From JABFRJ01 sp031374735 (lineage in GTDB: Bacteria > Pseudomonadota > Alphaproteobacteria > Rhizobiales > Hyphomicrobiaceae): a stretch of 64,000 nucleotides of DNA. The notes under the pieces were generated by a model. The model was not told where the DNA came from, made no database searches, and saw only the letters and a program-made list of their open reading frames with translations. The number at the start of each line of letters is the position of its first letter. Position 1 is the first letter of the stretch. The DNA lies in NCBI GenBank assembly GCA_031374735.1, contig JANMGQ010000235.1:1-64000 (forward strand). The letters run 5' to 3'. Shown piece after piece: positions 59,153 through 64,000 of the stretch. The translations under genes were made by a program, and so were the position numbers.

Positions 59153-60460
59153 TCACCGCCCCGGTACCCGGACAATGTTGGCGCCCAACGCGTTCAGCCG
59201 TTCATCAATGCGCTCATAGCCGCGTTCGATCTGCTGGGCGTTGTTGATGGTGCTGGTGCCCTCGGCGCACATAGCCGCCAGAAGCATCGCCATACCGGCG
59301 CGGATGTCGGGGCTCTCGACGCGCGCTGCCCGCATCTTCGATGGCCCTGCAATGATGGCGCGGTGCGGGTCGCACAGAACAATGCGCGCGCCCATCGTGA
59401 TGAGCTTATCGACAAAGAACATCCGGCTCTCGAACATTTTCTCGAACATCAAAATCACACCGTCGCATTGCGAGGCCGTGACGATGGCGATCGACATCAG
59501 GTCGGCCGGGAAGGCGGGCCACGGCTGATCCTCGATCTTGGGGATATGGCCGCCGAGGTCAGCCTTGATCTTGAGCGATTGCTCTGCCGGCACCAACAGA
59601 TCGTCACCAAGCGCGTGGCAGATGATGCCCAGACGCTCGAAATTCATCAGCGTCGAGCGCAGGTGGTGGACGCCTGCATTTTTGATCGTGAGTTTCGATC
59701 GTGTGACGGCCGCCAAACCAATGAGCGAGCCAACCTCGATGTGGTCGGGCCCGATCTTGTGGGTTGCCCCGCCGAGCGGGCGGTTGCCGTGGATGGTCAT
59801 CGTGTTGGTGCCGATGCCATCGATCTTGGCACCAAGTGCCACGAGGAAGTTGGCAAGGTCCTGCACGTGCGGCTCAGAGGCGGCATTGCGCAGGATCGTC
59901 TGCCCCTCTGCCATTACAGCTGCGGTGAGCGCGTTCTCGGTCGCGGTTACGCTCGGCTCGTCCAGGAACACGTCGGCGCCGCGCAGCTTCTTGGCGCTGA
60001 ACTCGTAGTTCACGTCCGCCGAAACGCGCGCGCCCAGCTGTTCGAGCGCCAGGAAGTGCGTGTCGACACGGCGGCGGCCGATCACGTCACCGCCGGGCGG
60101 CGGCAACACGCAATGGCCGGCGCGCGCCAGCAGCGGACCCGCCAGCAGGATCGACGCGCGGATTTTCGCGCACAAGTCCGGATCGAGATCGACGGGTCGC
60201 AGTTCCTTGGTGGTCATTTCCAAAGTGTTCTGCGCCGTCCACTTGGCATCGGCGCCCACTGACCGGCACAGATCCACCAGCACTTCGGTGTCGCGAATGC
60301 GCGGCACGTTGGTCAGCGTCACGGGTTTGTCGGTCAGCAACGCCGCGGCGATGATCGGCAGGGCGGCATTCTTGTTGCCACCCGGTTCGATGGAGCCGTG
60401 CAGACGACGCCCGCCTTCGACGACGTAGCGGACAGACTCTCGCGGGTCGGCAGCGGCCAT
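59153..60460 (-). CDS. murA: UDP-GlcNAc 1-carboxyvinyltransferase, Cys-to-Asp variant
   Basis: 435 residues. The first committed step of peptidoglycan synthesis: enolpyruvyl transfer from PEP to UDP-GlcNAc. GGNKNAALP holds the Lys-Asn pair, LAGPLLARAG has the Arg, and ALGANIVRV closes the protein as in MurA; EPSP-synthase-like repeats span the rest. The catalytic loop reads PPPGGDVIGRRRVDTHFLALEQLGA, with Asp125 where E. coli has Cys115. The Cys-to-Asp form occurs naturally in mycobacteria and chlamydiae and makes MurA insensitive to fosfomycin. Whether a second, Cys-type murA exists in the genome is unknown. ATG at 60460, normal length. Confidence 0.87.
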   Translation of the reverse strand: MAAADPRESVRYVVEGGRRLHGSIEPGGNKNAALPIIAAALLTDKPVTLTNVPRIRDTEVLVDLCRSVGADAKWTAQNTLEMTTKELRPVDLDPDLCAKIRASILLAGPLLARAGHCVLPPPGGDVIGRRRVDTHFLALEQLGARVSADVNYEFSAKKLRGADVFLDEPSVTATENALTAAVMAEGQTILRNAASEPHVQDLANFLVALGAKIDGIGTNTMTIHGNRPLGGATHKIGPDHIEVGSLIGLAAVTRSKLTIKNAGVHHLRSTLMNFERLGIICHALGDDLLVPAEQSLKIKADLGGHIPKIEDQPWPAFPADLMSIAIVTASQCDGVILMFEKMFESRMFFVDKLITMGARIVLCDPHRAIIAGPSKMRAARVESPDIRAGMAMLLAAMCAEGTSTINNAQQIERGYERIDERLNALGANIVRVPGR

Positions 60461-60540
60461 GGGTGCCTCGTGTGCAGGGGGCTAGCGATTCGGATATGTC
60501 CGGACCGCTTTCCGGGAAACGCGGGACCTTGGCAAGAGTC

Positions 60541-61362
60541 TCACTTCAACGGGAACCCCAACCGCCGGAGCGCATCTGCCAGCCGATCCCGGCCGTTGAG
60601 CGCCGACAGGCGGCCGACACGCACGATCACGCGTTCCGTCCAGGTATAACTTTGCCGCTCGTGGCCGGCAGAAAACGCTGCCATGGCGCGATCATATGCG
60701 GCCCGCGCTGTTGCATCGTGACGTGCATCGTAGCGCTCGTGATGCAGCACGGCGGATTGGCTGAGGCGCGGTTTCACGGCGCTCTCGTGGCCAGCAAGCG
60801 CATAGCCGACGCACAGGCCGAAGGCGGCCATGCAGCCGGGCGGTAGATCAAGTTCGCGGGCGACGGTCTCGGGATCGTTGCGCATGGCGCCGATGTAGAC
60901 GGTCGAGAGGCCCAGCGACTCGGCGGCAATCACGGCATTCTGTGCGGCGAGCGCCGCATCGATGGCTGCAACCAGGAACGTCTCCAGAAATGGCAGCGCC
61001 TCCAAGGTCTTGCCCTCGGCGACACCAATGCGCTCAAGACGGGAAAGATCGGCAAGAAAGACCAAATACATCGGGCACTGCTCGATGTGCTTCTGATTGC
61101 CGGATAACCTGGCGAACGTCGCCTTCTTGGCTGGGTCCGTCACAGACACGACCGACCACGTCTGCATGTTGGAGCTAGTCGCCGCCGACTGCGCCGCCGC
61201 AATCAGCGTCTCGAGTGTACCCGAAGGCAGCGCGTCCGGCTTGAAACCGCGCACGGAGCGATGCTGCATCAGCGAGGCGATGACGGCGTTCCACGGCCCT
61301 GCGGACGGGATTGCGGCATCGCCGTAGCGGGCGGCGAGCATCGCCACTTTATCAGACGTCAC
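60541..61362 (-). CDS. nitroreductase-family flavin oxidoreductase (NfsA/Frp-like)
   Basis: 273 residues starting at a GTG with GGAG 8 nt upstream. MQHRSVRGFKPDALPSGTLETLIAAAQSAATSSNMQTWSVVSV is the FMN-binding N-terminus (Arg-Ser-x-Arg and the SSN motif). IDAALAAQNAVIAAESLGLSTVYIGAMRNDPE and FGLCVGYALAGHESAVKPRLSQSAVLH match NfsA-type NADPH flavin/nitro reductases. It begins 3 bp after the crtW stop, so the two are almost certainly co-transcribed. A role in carotenoid chemistry is unproven. Confidence 0.88.
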   Translation of the reverse strand: MTSDKVAMLAARYGDAAIPSAGPWNAVIASLMQHRSVRGFKPDALPSGTLETLIAAAQSAATSSNMQTWSVVSVTDPAKKATFARLSGNQKHIEQCPMYLVFLADLSRLERIGVAEGKTLEALPFLETFLVAAIDAALAAQNAVIAAESLGLSTVYIGAMRNDPETVARELDLPPGCMAAFGLCVGYALAGHESAVKPRLSQSAVLHHERYDARHDATARAAYDRAMAAFSAGHERQSYTWTERVIVRVGRLSALNGRDRLADALRRLGFPLK

Positions 61363-61365
61363 ATC

Positions 61366-62172
61366 TTACTCCACCGCTTGCGGCATAAACCGCGCCTCGC
61401 GCCGTGCCGCTGGCAACCGCCACCAAGGCACATTCGGCTGATCATGATGTTCGTGATGATAGCCGAAGTGGAAGCAGGTCAAGAGCGACAGCCAGGGCGG
61501 CAGGTCATTGGAGCGGGTGCGGTGGCGATCGTCTGCCATATCGGCTCCAGGCTTGTGCGGCAGGTAGGTGCCGAACACGAAGAGCTGCACCGACGACGCC
61601 AGCGCTGGCAACGCCCAGAAGGTCAGCAGGTTGATGATGTTTGCCCCAAGGACGAACATGTAGATGCCGACCAGGACATTCAGCGTGAGATACTCGAACA
61701 GTCCAAAGTAGTGCCGCATGAAGGAGACGTACCAGGCGACAAACCCGTGCGGCGGCCGCTCGTCGAAATCGGGATCGTCTGCAGTTCCGGAGTGACGATG
61801 GTGCTTGTGGTGCTCGACGTTGAGCGGGCGAAAGCGAAAGCCCGCATAGAGGGCGAGGCACAGTTGCCCCACCGCGACGTTCACGCGCGGGCGGTAGGGC
61901 GCGAGCGAGCCATGCATGGCGTCGTGAGCAACAATGAACAGCCCCACCGACAGCCATGTCGCAATTAAGATCATGGCGACGACGAGCCAGAGCGGCGCCG
62001 TGGCCATGTCGAGGAAAAAGACGCCGGTGACGTGGAGCGCCAGCCATGCGCTGATGATCGACCCCGCGAGACCGAGGCCAACGGCCGTCTGATAGCCGAT
62101 GGAGAGCGGGTCCAGGCGGCGGTTCTGTGCTGTTACGGTTCTCGTCGTTCCCGGCATTGTGGCGTCGGTCAT
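61366..62172 (-). CDS. crtW: beta-carotene ketolase (CrtW-like fatty-acid-hydroxylase fold)
   Basis: 268 residues with several membrane helices and the three His boxes of membrane di-iron oxygenases: HDAMH (83-87), HHKHH (121-125) and HHEHH (239-243), plus His235. GLFIVAHDAMHGSLAP, LCLALYAGF, WYVSFMRHYFG, FGTYLPHKPG and LLTCFHFGYHHEHHDQPNVPWWRLPA are the known CrtW blocks. CrtW adds 4-keto groups to beta-carotene (echinenone, canthaxanthin). No crtB, crtI, crtY or crtZ gene is in the window. ATG at 62172 gives the usual length (about 240-270); 42 extra open codons upstream are not similar. Confidence 0.83.
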   Translation of the reverse strand: MTDATMPGTTRTVTAQNRRLDPLSIGYQTAVGLGLAGSIISAWLALHVTGVFFLDMATAPLWLVVAMILIATWLSVGLFIVAHDAMHGSLAPYRPRVNVAVGQLCLALYAGFRFRPLNVEHHKHHRHSGTADDPDFDERPPHGFVAWYVSFMRHYFGLFEYLTLNVLVGIYMFVLGANIINLLTFWALPALASSVQLFVFGTYLPHKPGADMADDRHRTRSNDLPPWLSLLTCFHFGYHHEHHDQPNVPWWRLPAARREARFMPQAVE

Positions 62173-62506
62173 GGCGTGCAGCTCGGGTGAGCCGCGCACG
62201 ACTGGGCCAGTGCGCGACCTCGGCAACGATAGCTTCAGATCCAACATGACATACAGAATTGCAGGCATTGAACCAAGGGGCCGCAATCGACGGGACAAAC
62301 CTGTTTAAGGTGCGGCTGCCGATTAACCGATACGCGCGCTTAAAAGAGGGTGCGCCGGACAGTTTTGCTCACTATTGCTACACTTCTGCTTGTTAAAGCG
62401 TCACATCTCTGCGACTGTTATGGGCGTAGGTCCGTCATCGGCTAAACATGTTCGTGCTGGTCGTGCTGCTCTCGCTAAGGGCGTCCGCTCAGCCGGGGAG
62501 CCTTCC
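62173..62506. other. 334-bp divergent promoter region between crtW and the WS/DGAT gene
   Basis: No gene, repeat or clear hairpin. It must carry the promoters for both divergent genes. The stretch around 62360-62400 is more AT-rich (TTGCTCACTATTGCTACACTTCTGCTTGTTAAAG region) and is the likeliest place for a promoter facing the acyltransferase gene. No classical -35/-10 pair was fixed. Confidence 0.4.
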
Positions 62507-64000
62507 ATGATCCATCTGAGCGGCGTTGACGCTTCGTTCCTGCATCTCGAAACACCTGAGATGCCGATGCATGTCGGCAGCCTGCACCTGCTGGACTTGC
62601 CCGCGGGGTACAAGGGCGACTTCTACGAGGACGTGGTCAAGCACGTTTCGGAGCGCATCCACCTCGCGTCCGTCTTCGAGCGCAAGCTCGCGCAGATGCC
62701 GTTCGAGATGTCGAACCCGGTGTGGGTGGATGATGACGACATCGACATCGAATACCACATTCGCCGCATCGTGCTCTCGAAGCCCGGCACCATGGAGCAG
62801 CTGCAGGCCTATGTCGGCCGCCTGCATTCCACGCTGCTGGATCGCTCGCGCCCTCTGTGGGAAATGTACGTCATCGAAGGCCTGAAGTCCGGCCAGATGG
62901 CGTTTTACGCCAAGGTGCACCACGCGGCCATCGATGGCCAAGCTGGCGTTGCGCTGGGCAAGGCGTTGTACAGTCTGACGCCGGACGCGGGGCCAGTACG
63001 CAAGGCGCGGGTGCGGGCGCGGTCTAATCAATATCAGCTCGGCGTTGCGGAACTTGCGACGGCTGCCATGCAGAACACCGTGCAGCAGTATGTCAAACTG
63101 GTCACCACCCTGCCGAATGCCGTGCGCGCCATGGCGAGTGTGACGATCCCTGCCTTCACACAATTGGCTCAGGGCATGGCCAAGCTCAATCCGTTGACCG
63201 GTGGCATGGCCAACCTGGCACTGCCCGACCTGACCAAGCCCAACATGGGCCTTGGTTCGCTCGGTCTTGGGCCGCGTACGCCGCTCAATGTCTCGATCAC
63301 CAACCAGCGCGCCTTTGCCGGCCGTTCTGTTTCGCTCGCCGAGACCAAGGGTCTCGCCAAGCGTGTTGGCGTGTCGCTGAACGACATGGTCATGGCTGCC
63401 TGCGCGGGCGCGTTGCGCAAGTACATGCGCGAACTCGACGTCAAACTCGACAAACCCATGACAGCGGCCATTCCCGTCAGCCTGCGTGAAGCGGGCAACG
63501 AGGACCCGAACAACCAAGTCACGATGATGCTGGCCTCGCTCGCGACCGATGTGAAGGACCCGCTCGAGCGGCTGAAGGCCATCCACTTGTCGACCGCGTC
63601 CAGCAAAGAACTGACGGGTGCGTTCAAGGCTGCGATCCCCACCGACTTCCCGTCCTTCGGTGCGCCCTGGATCATGACCGGTCTCGCAACCCTGTTCGGT
63701 CGCTCAAAAATTGCCGACAACGTGCCGCCGATCGCCAATGTCGCGATTTCGAACGTACCCGGCGTGCCCGTGCCGCTGTATCTGGCTGGCGCGAAAATGG
63801 TGTCATACTTCCCGGTCTCCATACCGGCCCACGGCTGCGCCCTGAACATCACCGTGCAGAGCTACAACGGCTCGCTCGACTATGGCCTCACGGCCTGCCG
63901 CCGCGCGGTGCCTGATGTGGCCGACATCGCGGACTACATCGTCGAAGCCCATGCTGAACTCGCCAAGCTGATCATGGCCTTGCCAGCACCGGCTGCAGCG
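62507..64000 (+). CDS. wax ester synthase / diacylglycerol acyltransferase family, runs off window
   Basis: 498 codons in frame to the window edge, without a stop. The catalytic motif is HHAAIDG (138-144) in FYAKVHHAAIDGQAG. MIHLSGVDASFLHLETPEMPMHVG opens the protein as in Mycobacterium/Acinetobacter WS/DGATs, and VSLNDMVMAACAGALRKY, PMTAAIPVSLRE, NNQVTMMLASLATDV, ANVAISNVPGVPVPLYLAGAK and YNGSLDYGLTACR are later blocks. Such enzymes make wax esters or triacylglycerol as storage lipid. The end beyond about residue 480 is variable in this family, so little is missing. GGGGAG lies 6 nt before the ATG. Long antisense frames over it are shadows. Confidence 0.9.
   Translation, partial: MIHLSGVDASFLHLETPEMPMHVGSLHLLDLPAGYKGDFYEDVVKHVSERIHLASVFERKLAQMPFEMSNPVWVDDDDIDIEYHIRRIVLSKPGTMEQLQAYVGRLHSTLLDRSRPLWEMYVIEGLKSGQMAFYAKVHHAAIDGQAGVALGKALYSLTPDAGPVRKARVRARSNQYQLGVAELATAAMQNTVQQYVKLVTTLPNAVRAMASVTIPAFTQLAQGMAKLNPLTGGMANLALPDLTKPNMGLGSLGLGPRTPLNVSITNQRAFAGRSVSLAETKGLAKRVGVSLNDMVMAACAGALRKYMRELDVKLDKPMTAAIPVSLREAGNEDPNNQVTMMLASLATDVKDPLERLKAIHLSTASSKELTGAFKAAIPTDFPSFGAPWIMTGLATLFGRSKIADNVPPIANVAISNVPGVPVPLYLAGAKMVSYFPVSIPAHGCALNITVQSYNGSLDYGLTACRRAVPDVADIADYIVEAHAELAKLIMALPAPAAA

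Noticed and set aside
59102..60262. 386-codon plus-strand frame over murA
   Set aside because: Antisense shadow of murA.
62489..63586. 365-codon minus-strand frame at the right edge
   Set aside because: Antisense to the WS/DGAT gene, which has a ribosome site and the HHxxxDG motif.

Overview
The window is a GC-rich (roughly 60-65 %), densely packed stretch of chromosome. It most likely comes from an alphaproteobacterium of the order Hyphomicrobiales (Rhizobiales). This rests on family resemblance seen by eye, with no database search: a methylsuccinyl-CoA dehydrogenase of the ethylmalonyl-CoA pathway, a glnK-amtB pair, ZapE, a LolA-like carrier, a rhizobial-type outer-membrane barrel, and a dispersed 200-bp repeat of a kind common in Bradyrhizobium-like genomes. 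The genus cannot be fixed from what is here. Most of the window is housekeeping and central metabolism. No tRNA, rRNA, CRISPR array, prophage or complete insertion sequence was seen.

Layout. 0-10 kb: a GIY-YIG nuclease cut by the left edge, mcd, a secreted crystallin-like protein, an ETFB-lysine-methyltransferase-like enzyme, leuB, nagA, an M20 peptidase, cysK and an outer-membrane barrel. Two kinds of inverted-repeat element lie between genes. 10-23.5 kb: a lolA-like gene, a retron-like reverse transcriptase with a structured region directly upstream, NIPSNAP, a DUF486 membrane protein, the nit1-like/grxC pair, denD, a FemAB-like acyltransferase, a polyprenyl synthase, an HExxH protein overlapping tadA tail to tail, and an LLM oxidoreductase. 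23.6-31.8 kb: an FHA-FHA-PP2C operon, zapE, a TadG-like vWA protein, fabD plus a CitE-like lyase, and an RTX protein. 31.9-47.5 kb: an FAD monooxygenase/DUF2783/hydroxyacid dehydrogenase operon, a split YeeE/YedE transporter, GDPD, an M19 dipeptidase, a permuted NlpC/P60 protein, glnK-amtB behind a sigma-54 promoter, an MMPL transporter, galM, rbsK and an orphan ABC permease.

47.5-49.95 kb is visibly more AT-rich. It holds two secreted proteins of unknown function in otherwise sparse DNA, and looks like an acquired islet. 49.95-64 kb: a DUF4267 protein and a CobW GTPase; an operon for a secreted caspase, a secreted papain-like protease and an OmpA protein; a DUF1116 protein; a 56-residue membrane protein; an MHS-type transporter; murA; crtW with a nitroreductase; and a WS/DGAT acyltransferase running off the right edge.

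Most notable points. (1) The reverse transcriptase at 11035-12441 is preceded, on its own strand and ending right at its start codon, by a 169-nt region. The ends of this region can pair over 14 bp, and it contains two strong hairpins. This is the layout of a retron msr-msd RNA with a1/a2 arms, and no retron effector is recognised next to it. (2) The caspase-papain-OmpA operon puts two cysteine proteases of different clans and a peptidoglycan-binding protein in one transcription unit. (3) MurA carries Asp where the fosfomycin-reactive Cys normally sits. (4) Two small membrane-protein genes (42 and 56 codons) are supported by start sites and composition.
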